The notes under the pieces were generated by a model, which was given only the letters and a program-made list of their open reading frames with translations, had not been told where the DNA came from and did not search any database. From Pseudobdellovibrionaceae bacterium (GTDB taxonomy: Bacteria; Bdellovibrionota; Bdellovibrionia; Bdellovibrionales; UBA1609): 64,000 bases of DNA. Positions within the stretch are counted from its first letter, which is position 1; each line of letters starts with the position of its first letter. Where the stretch lies: assembly GCA_020635055.1 (NCBI GenBank), contig JACKAN010000017.1:1-64000 (forward strand). The letters run 5' to 3'. A program made the translations under genes and the position numbers. Below are positions 35,436-44,801 of the stretch, one piece after another.

Positions 35436-37337
35436 CTATTTACTTAGTAACATGATGGTTTTAGAAGAGCCAATTTGTAGCTCGCCATCACTGGATTTCG
35501 AATCAGCAACGCAGGCCTCTTTGCTTTTGTCTAAAAGTTCTGTTTCCTGTAAAAACTCACTGACCAAGCTAGTACTAGAGCGCTTTTTAATGCTCATGCG
35601 AAATCGTTCTTTAACTTTACAGTTGGTCCAGCTATCACCTGTTTGAATGCCACGGAAATAGATGTCTTCATCTTCAAAATATCCAGAGTCCGCAGAGTCG
35701 TAATTGAATTTAGCTAACACAAATAAAGTCATGGCTCTCTCTGGGCCATTTCTGTGTAAGATAAAATCATCTGGATTAGTAGCTCCCCAATTAGTTTCTA
35801 CTTTACGAATACATTTGCTGTCATCATCTTCTAAATTAGCACGCCATAAGTAGTCGGCATAACATTGAAGTTGTGCCACGGTTTCGAAATCTGTACTCGG
35901 CGTAATTGAGCTACATAAGTCACCATCATTATTAGGGTTGGAAGGATTGGAATCGCCATTGAGAATTGAAGCGACATCGTTCCAATCAAAAGCATTTCCA
36001 GTATCAGGAGAACCGTCAGAATTGAAATTTCCATAGGCAAATTTACAAGTAAAGTTTTGGGCAGCAAGAGAACCTGAACCATCGGGATCTTGATTTGAGT
36101 AAGAGCAAGAGTTTTCTTTGAAATTAGAAAATCCACTTAGAGCCGTTTCATTACAGCCCGAAGGATTTATATTTTGCCAATCCGTAACGTGGACGGGGTT
36201 ATTACTACTATCTACACATCCGCCTTGTAAGCTAACTTGATATTCGCCGCCGGTACCGCCGTTTTCAGAACATTTCCAGCCTTGAATCTTCTTGCTATTA
36301 TCATCACTAGAAACTTCAATGGGGCCACAGTTGCGAATATCCCACATAGCTCTAGCGTTGACTTGATCTTTCCAGCCATCTGTAAATCCTGATGACCAAG
36401 TGAAATTTCCTTCAGTGACTCCTGAAGAAGAAAAATCGATACGGGCATAAGCTTTAGCTGCTTCATTGGGGAAACCTAAGCGATTTCCACAAGAATTTTT
36501 AGCTGTTTCAGATTGCCAAACTTGAATCATATAGCGATTGTCACTGCCGGTAGTTCCAGAGCAAGTATCAGAGCTAGCATTAAAGGTGTCATTGCTGGCG
36601 GCTGAAGAGCAAGCAGAATTGGGCGTAAATTTTTTGCCGACAATTCTAGCTAAGTGAATAGGCATGTTGGCCTCGGGTCCATGGCAATCACTAGCGCCGG
36701 AAGCGCAAAGATGAGAATAACCACTGGGCAATTTACCATCATACTTTTTGAAGGTCCAATCTCCAGAAAAATTAAAAGCGGTAGAGCTTGTAACTTCTTT
36801 ATTGGCTATATTAGTTGAAATTTGAGCAACGGGAACTTCCACATTGCCATCTTCATCAATATTTAAATTTCCTAATGAAACACTACCAGACAAAGCTAGG
36901 CTACTGGAGCTGCTAGAGTTACCATCGATGTCACTTTCAGAAGTATCAACAAACTTTACGATACCGACCTGTTCACCAGCTTTTGAAGAAGCGGAATCGT
37001 ATCTAAATATCAAGCTGATCGGCGCACCCGCTGCAGCAGAACTAAAAGTTAAAGTAAAGCTACCATCCGAGCCCAACTCTACAGTTTGCACCTCTGGTGG
37101 ATCTGAAAATGCCAAACCATAGACTTCTAAATCGCTAACGCTTATCGACTGAGACGACAAACTAAATTGTGGAAGTGTGGGTTTGCTACTTACACTTGCA
37201 GAACTGAGAGCGCCACTAATAACTAAGCTTTCGCTACTGGCACTGTCTGCACTGTCATTTTTTCCGCTGCAACCAACAGACAATGCGGCTAAAACGACTA
37301 GCCAGGCTGTGGGTTTTAATAAATTAAATAGAAACAT
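35436..37337 (-). CDS. Ser/Asn-rich lipoprotein
   Basis: A 633-residue predicted lipoprotein (lipobox ALSVGC after a 25-residue hydrophobic signal). The first 170 residues are extremely Ser/Asp-rich and read as a beta-sandwich linker. The middle part has many cysteines (about 15, e.g. HLCASGASDCHG, SACSSAASND), suggesting disulfide-rich domains. ATG 37337 is chosen because AGGGGG stands 4 bases upstream; the frame is open further to 37370. I do not recognise a family. It is a monocistronic, exported surface protein. Confidence 0.75.
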   Translation of the reverse strand: MFLFNLLKPTAWLVVLAALSVGCSGKNDSADSASSESLVISGALSSASVSSKPTLPQFSLSSQSISVSDLEVYGLAFSDPPEVQTVELGSDGSFTLTFSSAAAGAPISLIFRYDSASSKAGEQVGIVKFVDTSESDIDGNSSSSSSLALSGSVSLGNLNIDEDGNVEVPVAQISTNIANKEVTSSTAFNFSGDWTFKKYDGKLPSGYSHLCASGASDCHGPEANMPIHLARIVGKKFTPNSACSSAASNDTFNASSDTCSGTTGSDNRYMIQVWQSETAKNSCGNRLGFPNEAAKAYARIDFSSSGVTEGNFTWSSGFTDGWKDQVNARAMWDIRNCGPIEVSSDDNSKKIQGWKCSENGGTGGEYQVSLQGGCVDSSNNPVHVTDWQNINPSGCNETALSGFSNFKENSCSYSNQDPDGSGSLAAQNFTCKFAYGNFNSDGSPDTGNAFDWNDVASILNGDSNPSNPNNDGDLCSSITPSTDFETVAQLQCYADYLWRANLEDDDSKCIRKVETNWGATNPDDFILHRNGPERAMTLFVLAKFNYDSADSGYFEDEDIYFRGIQTGDSWTNCKVKERFRMSIKKRSSTSLVSEFLQETELLDKSKEACVADSKSSDGELQIGSSKTIMLLSK

Positions 37338-37844
37338 ACGTCCCCCTATTGAATTGTTTTTTTGTTTCATGTACTAGAAAATTGTATATTAAAAAAAATA
37401 AAATGTTTGTGTGAAATTGATAATTCTTAATTTAAAACATTGTTTCATTTTTGCACTTTTATTTATTCAATGATTACAAATCTTTCCAGTATGATTAAAA
37501 AAAATATTCATAAAAATAAATTATTTTTAGTCTAGAAATGGGACGGGAATAATTAAGGATATGTTAACTTATAACAGTCTTGATTAAGAGTTAAACAAAC
37601 AAATCAAGACTGTATGCTTTAAGTATGTAGGCTTAAATTATAGTGAATAAGCTGATGAGTGATTCGAGTTTAAGAAAACAAAATTTTATCATAAAAAAAT
37701 TGCAATTCCATGATATCAATAGTTTTAAAACGTCTTGCGGTTGCTAAAAATTAACAATTTATGGTAAAAGACTAATCATTTATTGTTAATATTTACTATT
37801 TAAACACAATCTTTGATTCAGAGAGTAAGAAAAGAGTTTTAAGT
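37338..37844. other. AT-rich intergenic region with a 12-bp hairpin
   Basis: No gene seen. Divergent promoters are expected here. It holds a perfect inverted repeat, ACAGTCTTGATT (37574-37585) and AATCAAGACTGT (37602-37613), with a 16-base loop and no T-run, which may be a protein-binding site. Confidence 0.5.
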
Positions 37845-39152
37845 ATGCAAAAACCGGAACTCCTCATGCCAGCGGGAAGCTTTCAAAAATTGGAATATGC
37901 CTTTGCCTATGGGGCTGATGCGGCATATTTAGGGGTGCCTTACTTTAGTTTGCGTGCCAGAGAAAATGATCTCGATTTAGAATCAATATATAAAGCAAAA
38001 GAACTAGCCGATAAGCTTAACAAGAAAATCTACGTAACCGCTAATGTGTTTTGCAAAAATCGCAAGTTAAATAGTTTCTTTACACATCTCGATGAGTGGG
38101 TAAAAGCCCAACCAAACGCAATTATAATGAGTGATCCTGGTCTTATGATGTTGGCCCGTGAACGCTATCCCGATATAAATATTCATTTGTCTGTGCAAGC
38201 CAATTGCATGAATTGGCAAAGTGTTAAGTTTTGGCACAAGAGCTTAGGTGTTTCTCGCGTGATTCTTAGTCGTGAGTTGCACATTGACGAAATTAAAGAA
38301 ATTAAATTTCGCGTTCCCGAAGTTGAGATGGAAGCTTTTGTTCATGGCTCTATATGCATTGCCTATTCTGGTCGTTGTTTAATGTCATCTTATATGAGTC
38401 ATCGCGATGCTAATCAGGGAGTTTGCGATAATTCTTGTCGAGAAAAATTCAAGCTTTATAATGTACCCAAGGTAGAAGATGGAGATTATTTTTTAGAAGA
38501 CATGAGAGACCAAGGTTCTTTATATCAAATCACAGAAGACGAAAATGGCACATTTCTAATGAATGCTAAAGACCTTTGTTTGATTGAACATCTGCGTGAG
38601 ATCGCTGAAGCGGGTGTTTGTTCCTTTAAAGTGGAAGGGCGTACAAAATCAATTAACTATGTAGCTTTAGTAGCTAAAACATATCGAAAAGCCATTGATG
38701 ACTTAGTTGCAGACAAGTCCTTCGATCCACAACTTATAGGGGAACTTAAAAAAGTAGCTCATAGAGGATATCATAAAGGTTTTATGATAAGAGAAAATCC
38801 AGGTGCAGAAGGGCAAAACTATGACACCAGCTTATCAAGACAGTTTAGCCAAAAGTTCGGAGGTTTAATTCAGCCATCTTCAATAGACGCACCTAAGGGA
38901 TTTGTAGCTGTAGAAGTTCGCAATAAAATTACAGTAGGCGATTCTTGTGAAATTATTTTTCCTGACAATGAACCCATTCACTTTAAGATTACTCAAATAT
39001 TAAATAAAAATCTTAATGAAGTAGAGTCAGCTCATGGGGGAGCGGGCTTGTATTATTTTAAAATTGATTATCCACTGAACTCCAATTTTGGATTGTTAAG
39101 TGTATTGAATGAGTCCAGGAAGCCATTGATCCATCCGGAATTATCAAATTAG
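37845..39152 (+). CDS. trhP: U32 family protein (TrhP-type tRNA hydroxylation)
   Basis: A 435-residue member of the U32 family, once called collagenase-like peptidases. The group with this length, containing YegQ/TrhP, makes 5-hydroxyuridine at tRNA position 34 using prephenate. The N-terminus PELLMPAGSFQKLEYAFAYGADAAYLG and the cysteine-rich centre HGSICIAYSGRCLMSSYMSH...GVCDNSCR are hallmarks, probably iron-sulfur ligands. The symporter gene follows after 22 bases. The gene symbol is inferred from the length and family. Confidence 0.8.
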   Translation: MQKPELLMPAGSFQKLEYAFAYGADAAYLGVPYFSLRARENDLDLESIYKAKELADKLNKKIYVTANVFCKNRKLNSFFTHLDEWVKAQPNAIIMSDPGLMMLARERYPDINIHLSVQANCMNWQSVKFWHKSLGVSRVILSRELHIDEIKEIKFRVPEVEMEAFVHGSICIAYSGRCLMSSYMSHRDANQGVCDNSCREKFKLYNVPKVEDGDYFLEDMRDQGSLYQITEDENGTFLMNAKDLCLIEHLREIAEAGVCSFKVEGRTKSINYVALVAKTYRKAIDDLVADKSFDPQLIGELKKVAHRGYHKGFMIRENPGAEGQNYDTSLSRQFSQKFGGLIQPSSIDAPKGFVAVEVRNKITVGDSCEIIFPDNEPIHFKITQILNKNLNEVESAHGGAGLYYFKIDYPLNSNFGLLSVLNESRKPLIHPELSN

Positions 39153-39174
39153 CAATATGCAACAGTAGGGAAAT

Positions 39175-40524
39175 ATGAACAGCAAAAATAAATTATTTAG
39201 CGCAATAACCTATTTAAATCCAACTTCATTAAAAAATCTTTCAGATCAAATTATGGTTTTGATTGAAAGTAAACTGTGGGCAAAAATATTAATAGCCATG
39301 TTTTTAGGATCTGTCTTTGGTTTTTGTCTATCAACATCAGGACCATTTCCTAATTTTGTTGAAAGACATCTAACCTCTATAGAATCATTGATGGCATGGT
39401 TGGCAGTGCCTGCTCAGTTTTTTTTAAAGGCTATTAAGATGGTGATAATTCCACTAATTTTTTCTAGTATCATTCGTGGATTGGCCTCGACCTCAGATGT
39501 TAGCCAAATGAAGAGTATGGGGATTAACTTCTCCTTTTTTGTAATTATCAATACCTGTTTAGCTTCTTTATTGGGAGTGTTTCTTACCACAATATTAAAA
39601 CCGGGCGTGGGTTTAGGTTTAAAGGGTGTAACAGAAGGAGCATCTAATCCTGGTCATGTTTTTTCATTCGGTCCAGAAACAATAATTGGAATACTGCCGG
39701 CCAATCCGATATCTTCCTTAGTTGAAGGACAAATGTTGGATGTAGTTATTTTGGCCATAATTGCGGGAGTGGCATTTTTATCCATTGAAAATGAAAAAGC
39801 AAAGGGGGCTATAGAAACATTAGGTTTAATTCAAGAGATTTGCATGAAGATCATTTCTTGGGCCATGAAGCTGGCTCCTTATGCTGTGTTTGGTATGTTG
39901 GCTCAGGTAACAGCCTCCGCAGGATTGAAGTCACTACAAAACATGGCATTGTATGTTTTGGTCTGTTTTACGGGTTTTACTCTGTTTATCATGTTTTATC
40001 TTTTATTAGTTTTTTTAACAAAAAAACAGTCACCCTTGAGTTTTTTAAAAGCGATTTCTACACCTTTACTGCTCGCATTCTCGACATCTTCCAGCGCTGT
40101 AACCATGCCAGTATCCATGAAGGTTGCCGAGGACGAATTAAATGTAAATCCAGAAACTGCTCGATTTTTAATTCCTTTAGGAACAACAGTGAATATGGCG
40201 GGCTCAGCCATATGGCATACCAGTGCAGTTATATTTATAAGCCAGGCTTATGATATTGATTTAAGCTATTCACAAATTTTATTTGTAGTTGGGACATCCA
40301 TTGCTAGCTCCATTGGCTCACCGGGAATACCAGGTGTAGGAGTTGGGATTTTGGCCTCTATATTAGTAAAAATTGGTGTTCCTATTGAGGGCGTAAGTTT
40401 AATTTTAGGTGTTGATAGAATCGTAGATATGGGCTGCACTGTAGTTAATGTTGCCGGAGATCTCACCGCCACAAAAATATTTTCAAAGACAGTTCCTAAC
40501 AAGCAATATCCAATTACACTCTAA
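39175..40524 (+). CDS. Dicarboxylate/amino acid:cation symporter (DAACS family)
   Basis: A 449-residue inner-membrane protein of the SDF/DAACS family (GltP, DctA), which imports glutamate, aspartate or C4-dicarboxylates with H+ or Na+. The diagnostic segments are the Ser-rich hairpin AFSTSSSAVTMPVSM, the LGTTVNMAGSA motif and SSIGSPGIPGVGVG (second hairpin), then GVDRIVDMGCTVVNVAGD (substrate-binding Asp/Arg/Asn). Eight transmembrane helices and two re-entrant hairpins are expected. It would suit an organism living on amino acids. Confidence 0.93.
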   Translation: MNSKNKLFSAITYLNPTSLKNLSDQIMVLIESKLWAKILIAMFLGSVFGFCLSTSGPFPNFVERHLTSIESLMAWLAVPAQFFLKAIKMVIIPLIFSSIIRGLASTSDVSQMKSMGINFSFFVIINTCLASLLGVFLTTILKPGVGLGLKGVTEGASNPGHVFSFGPETIIGILPANPISSLVEGQMLDVVILAIIAGVAFLSIENEKAKGAIETLGLIQEICMKIISWAMKLAPYAVFGMLAQVTASAGLKSLQNMALYVLVCFTGFTLFIMFYLLLVFLTKKQSPLSFLKAISTPLLLAFSTSSSAVTMPVSMKVAEDELNVNPETARFLIPLGTTVNMAGSAIWHTSAVIFISQAYDIDLSYSQILFVVGTSIASSIGSPGIPGVGVGILASILVKIGVPIEGVSLILGVDRIVDMGCTVVNVAGDLTATKIFSKTVPNKQYPITL

Positions 40525-40897
40525 TTCAGATACTTGAGTGTCTGATTCTCCTGCATAAATCAATTGGCTGCCTTCGTATAGTCAGGCTGCCAAAAAGTCT
40601 GAATACTTTAGGCTAAAACTTAAAGAAATTAATAAATTAAACATGTATACCCACTATTTGAGCATTGATTAACACATTCGTTGAATAATTGTTTAATAAA
40701 TTGAGATTTTAAAACTGAAAGTAAAAAGTAAACGCCCTCTAGGGATGCAAAATTACAGCTATTACAAAGTAAATTGGAATTCAGAATTCAGCTAAGAAAA
40801 GAGGTGAAAGCAAAATGTGTTAAAGTATTGTAAATAAATAAACCACCCCATCTGGTTACATCATTATTCAAGCTGACTAGAGTTTTGAAGAGTAAAC
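40525..40897. other. Intergenic region
   Basis: No gene seen. A small hairpin (TCAGATAC / GTGTCTGA, about 40526-40545) just after the symporter stop may act in termination; the rest is AT-rich. Confidence 0.4.
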
Positions 40898-41548
40898 TTA
40901 CTCCCTCTCATTTAGCTCAGCAGACCCAGAAACAACAGTGACAAAGTAGCCAATAACTCGCTTTCCAGTCCAACTTACATCTATCGCATTACTATTTACA
41001 CTCTCACGATCCAAGGAATCTATGAAAGGACCTATTTTTTCAATTTGATTGGGATTAAAAGTTGGATCAATTGTTAAGCTCCTTGTAATTCCATTAGAGT
41101 CAAAATAAACAATTTTTGTTTTCGTGACCTGAAGTAGAACTGATATCTCTATTTCCTGGATGGCTTGTGCAATATAATTTCTCGTTGCATAAGGAGTTTT
41201 GAGTAATCTACCAGGGAATGCCCTTGAATCCGGATGCCAAACCTGTTCTGCAATGGCCTCCCAAACTATTAATTTCATGCCATCAGCAGAAACTAGGTCC
41301 TCCAATGAAAGTGAAGCTTCCTTAGAATCAGGGTTTATAAAATTATTGGCAAGGGAATTGGGTTGCCCCTCGTAGTCATAAGCAAAATCAGTTGCCAGAA
41401 GAAGGCGTCCCTCAGCTAAAATGGGCGTCAATGTTAAAAAACGTTCACAAGTTGTTACTAGTTTTTTGATTGAACCTGAGGTGTTTCCAAAGCTTGGAAT
41501 TGTTGTTAAAATTACTATGATTTGAAAAAATATAATTTTTGTTTTCAT
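40898..41548 (-). CDS. Hypothetical secreted protein
   Basis: A 216-residue exported protein of unknown family with signal peptide KTKIIFFQIIVILTTIPSFG. The frame is open to 41632, but ATG 41548, right before the signal-like segment, fits best. The mature part has a single early cysteine (VTTCERF), mixed alpha/beta structure and no known motif. It stands alone between large intergenic spaces. Confidence 0.65.
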   Translation of the reverse strand: MKTKIIFFQIIVILTTIPSFGNTSGSIKKLVTTCERFLTLTPILAEGRLLLATDFAYDYEGQPNSLANNFINPDSKEASLSLEDLVSADGMKLIVWEAIAEQVWHPDSRAFPGRLLKTPYATRNYIAQAIQEIEISVLLQVTKTKIVYFDSNGITRSLTIDPTFNPNQIEKIGPFIDSLDRESVNSNAIDVSWTGKRVIGYFVTVVSGSAELNERE

Positions 41549-42282
41549 GTTGTCGTCTTTATCGGGAAAAACTAGCTGCGTCAAGCAAAATAAAAAAAAG
41601 TTAAATATTTCATTATAGTTTGTAGAAATCACAAGTAGCTCTGAATCTTGTGTTTATGTTGCTCTTAAAAACTAAAATTAAACTAAGTCTTTTGTTGTTT
41701 TTATTATTGTAGACTGTTGTACAAGTCCATTTACAGAGCCCACTTTAAATCCCATCCTAATGCCTGTAAGTAGTGTTTTTTCGGCAATGTATCGACAAGT
41801 AAAAATAATCGCGCAGTTGATTTAGTTACTCACAAAAACAGGAGTGTACCAGTTGAGCCGGTTGCCCATGCGAAAAAGCCAGGCCAGCTCAATTGATTGC
41901 GTCACAAATTTCAACAACTGGTTAGCTGAAAATGGGATGACTAATTGTATCCAAAACTTAAGAGTCTAGTTTTCCAAGTTTGTGTAAAGACTTAAGGTGC
42001 AATGAGTTTAGTGAACGACTATCTTGCAACAGATGTTTCATATAAAGCAATCACATAACAGTTTGAATTGCCTAGCTTGGTATAACTAGGCTATTCATAG
42101 CTTTTTTTCAAATATCTGTTTAATAGTTACATTGTGGCAGGCACATGAGCCACGACTTATAGATTGAGATATTTACCAATAAAAAAACTTATATTTGAAA
42201 ACCTTTTTTCATTGAGCTATTTTTCTTTTTCTGTCTTGGCATTATTATGTTAGATTTAATAATTCAATTTTAAGGAGGGGCA
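41549..42282. other. Long intergenic region with decayed lipoprotein start
   Basis: Apart from the remnant at 41659-41831, no gene is seen. The stretch around 41850-41940 has short inverted repeats (TTGAGC/GCTCAA, CCAGTT/AACTGG). The promoter of the PLD-family gene lies near the right end. Confidence 0.4.
41659..41831 (+). pseudogene. Possible decayed lipoprotein gene
   Basis: ATG 41659 opens a frame with a hydrophobic signal (MLLLKTKIKLSLLLFLLL) that stops at once. In the next frame, overlapping the stop, the sequence goes on with DCCTSPFTEPTLNPILMPVS to a stop near 41831. A single frameshift would join them into a lipoprotein of about 57 residues. The reading is speculative. Confidence 0.25.
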
Positions 42283-44004
42283 GTGAAGTTCTATAAAATC
42301 TTAATTTTGATTCTCAGTTTTCCACTTTGCTCCACGGCACAGACAGCTCCTGAAACCATCTATATAGAACCCACGGACCTTATGCAGGCCGATGACAAAG
42401 AGCCAAGAGTGTTTGTTACATCCAACTCTATTCATGAGGGTTTGATTCGTGTGGTATACTCTGGCCAAGATTTATTAGAGGCAAAGTTGTATTGTGATGG
42501 ATCTTTAAAAGAAATAGTTTTGCTCCAAGAGTATCGGGAGCCACAGATAAGAATTCCTAAGAACAACAGCTCCTGTATTCTTAAAATTGAAAACATGAAA
42601 GAGATTCATTTTGTAAACACGGAAGTCTATTCGAAGATTTACAAGAAGTTTACAAACTACCAAGAAGCTTGCCTCTATGATGAAGCTAAGTTTTTTTTCA
42701 CTAATGAATATCCGCATATGACATGTACGAAGTCGGCCGATGATATTAAGATTTTGTCTGATTCAAAAGAATCATTTTTAATAAAATTAGAAACCTTATT
42801 GGGTTACAAACCTTCACTTGATTTTATTAATAACCAAAATCCTTATGCGGATATAGATTTTAGTAAAGCTCCAGTGTTGGATGCAATATATGTTTCTACA
42901 TTGCTGTATCAAAATGATTTTTCTGGTCAGGTGCTTTCAAGAATATTGAAATTCCATGCTGCAAGAGGAACCCTTGTGAACATTATAGGCACAGGTTACA
43001 TGCACTCAGAGAAGGCCAAGAAATTACTAAAAGAAATGTCGCGCTTTTCACCCAACATTAGCATTCAGGAGTATAAATATTACGAGCATAGATTTTTTCG
43101 AAAGTTCAATTTTCTTACAAATTATTTGCGAGATATGCACGTTAAACTTTTGGTGACACTTTCTGAAAGTTCACCTAAAAACAATGTGCTGATAATAGGC
43201 GGTAGGAATGTTCACGATGGCTTTTTATTTGAGGAAAAGCCAGATTTAAGTAATTTTCCAGAGTTGGATCAGGTGGCACCAGAGGCGAACTTTGCCTATT
43301 GGCAAGATGTAGAAATTAAAATTGTTTCTAAACCCCTCGCAGAAACAGCCTATGCCCATTTACTGAAATTCTGGAATAGAAATTTAGAAACCATGGAAAT
43401 TCAGCCAATATCATCGAATAATTCAAAGAAAAATAATTTTACAGGAACCAAATCTTCAAAACACAAAATCCGTCACATACTCAGTGCACCATTTAGTGAC
43501 AATCAATCTCTAGAGCGACTTTTTGTAGAAATGATCGATAGCGCTAATAGTAAAATAATGATTTCAAGCCCCTACTTAAGACCGACAGAAGCTATTTTTA
43601 ATGCCATTTTGCGGGCAATAGCAAGAGGTGTGCGCATTAGTATTCAAACAAGGATAGATTTAAAAGGGGACACGCTCAACTGGCTATATGAAGAAACTAA
43701 CAAGGCGGCAATCAATGATCTTTACGACAAGGTCGAGATTTTTGAGTGGCAAGAAAACTCTATTTTGCACTCAAAGTTGTTGTTGGTTGATAATGAATTA
43801 AGTTTTGTAGGTTCTGTGAACCTGAGTCGAAGAAGTTTCATCCAAGATGTCGAGAGCGGGATGCTTATTAAGAGTGAAAACTTTAACTCTGAACTTAGAA
43901 CTTTGATTGAGAGTTATCAGGCAAAATCTAGAGTCATCAACGAAGCCCAAGAACGTAAATTTTGGGCCTCAATTATGGTTTATTTATTTCAGGATCAGTT
44001 TTAA
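42283..44004 (+). CDS. Secreted phospholipase D-family protein
   Basis: A 573-residue exported protein with signal peptide KFYKILILILSFPLCSTA. It has two PLD-type halves, as in phosphatidylserine / cardiolipin synthases and PLDs. The second HKD motif is complete (H496-S-K498-LLLV-D503, with GSVNLSRRS after it). The first is degenerate: H286-V-K288 followed by LLVTL, with no Asp at the D position, but GGRNVHDG downstream. It should hydrolyse or transfer phosphodiester bonds of phospholipids or nucleic acids in the periplasm or outside the cell. The start is GTG 42283 with AAGGAGGGG. It is monocistronic. Confidence 0.85.
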   Translation: MKFYKILILILSFPLCSTAQTAPETIYIEPTDLMQADDKEPRVFVTSNSIHEGLIRVVYSGQDLLEAKLYCDGSLKEIVLLQEYREPQIRIPKNNSSCILKIENMKEIHFVNTEVYSKIYKKFTNYQEACLYDEAKFFFTNEYPHMTCTKSADDIKILSDSKESFLIKLETLLGYKPSLDFINNQNPYADIDFSKAPVLDAIYVSTLLYQNDFSGQVLSRILKFHAARGTLVNIIGTGYMHSEKAKKLLKEMSRFSPNISIQEYKYYEHRFFRKFNFLTNYLRDMHVKLLVTLSESSPKNNVLIIGGRNVHDGFLFEEKPDLSNFPELDQVAPEANFAYWQDVEIKIVSKPLAETAYAHLLKFWNRNLETMEIQPISSNNSKKNNFTGTKSSKHKIRHILSAPFSDNQSLERLFVEMIDSANSKIMISSPYLRPTEAIFNAILRAIARGVRISIQTRIDLKGDTLNWLYEETNKAAINDLYDKVEIFEWQENSILHSKLLLVDNELSFVGSVNLSRRSFIQDVESGMLIKSENFNSELRTLIESYQAKSRVINEAQERKFWASIMVYLFQDQF

Positions 44005-44010
44005 ATTAAA

Positions 44011-44244
44011 TTAATTCTTTTTAATATTTAAATTTTTAACAGTAACTAACCTTTGAACAGCTGTTTCTAGCTTGTCACCAGTAGTATTTTTATGTACTAA
44101 GCTAAAATTAAAGTCAGCGAAACTTCCGATTAAATAAGAGGCGATATTTACGTTTTTGTCTACTGAAGATAATTCTAAGCTTAATGTAGAAAGCATTTCT
44201 TTAGTTTCCCCTTCGTACATACAGATCATTGTTTCAGAAAGCAA
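44011..44244 (-). CDS. Short hypothetical protein, likely 3' remnant
   Basis: A 77-residue frame from TTG 44244 with no ribosome site. The frame continues upstream (SGELLLSETM...) to a stop near 44272. It reads like the C-terminal part of a secreted protein (MICMYEGETKE, TGDKLETAVQRLV) that lost its 5' end. It lies tail to tail with the PLD gene, 6 bases apart. Unknown family. Confidence 0.35.
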   Translation of the reverse strand: MLSETMICMYEGETKEMLSTLSLELSSVDKNVNIASYLIGSFADFNFSLVHKNTTGDKLETAVQRLVTVKNLNIKKN

Positions 44245-44801
44245 AAGTTCCCCAGAATTTGACGGCTACCCATTGTTTTCACATTTGAAACTTGTTGAGT
44301 TCCTTTATTAATACCAGCTTTGCTGCACAGCAACTCCGGCGCTGATATTTTAAGTTTAAGACACCTTTTGAAGTATTTTATTTTAAAATGTCGCACGGGT
44401 AATGTGAACTCAGCCCAGGAACTTGTCTGTTTTAATTATGGGCAGGTGAAAAAAACAGCCATTCCGGATAGAGCTTAGTGATGAGGAATCCACCATGTCA
44501 GACAGCCTCGTCTGTGATGACGGATAGTCGAGTTTAAAGGCCGAGACTCATTGATCAAAAAAACTGTGCTAAATGGAGACACTTGTCTCAATCGGCCTTA
44601 ACAGGGTGGCGCTACCCATAGATGGATTATTTTTTAAAATTTTTTGTTAAAGTTTTGGTCAATTTTTCAGATACAGTATACAAAGGAAAATTTGAGGGAA
44701 AACATGAAGATAGTGTCAATAGTGATTTTATTACTTCTTACTTTTGTTTGCAAACTCAATAGAGAAATTTCTAATATTGAATCGCATTTACCGGGAAATA
44801 A
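44245..44801. other. Intergenic region before the nested insertion sequences
   Basis: It has GGAGACA...TGTCTC near 44574. At 44704-44811 there is a 35-codon frame with a hydrophobic start (KIVSIVILLLLTFVC), cut by the IS256 end; it may be the start of a lipoprotein destroyed by insertion. No other gene. Confidence 0.4.

Noticed and set aside
44401..44640. Possible riboswitch (c-di-GMP or cobalamin type)
   Set aside because: I looked for conserved boxes and did not find them.
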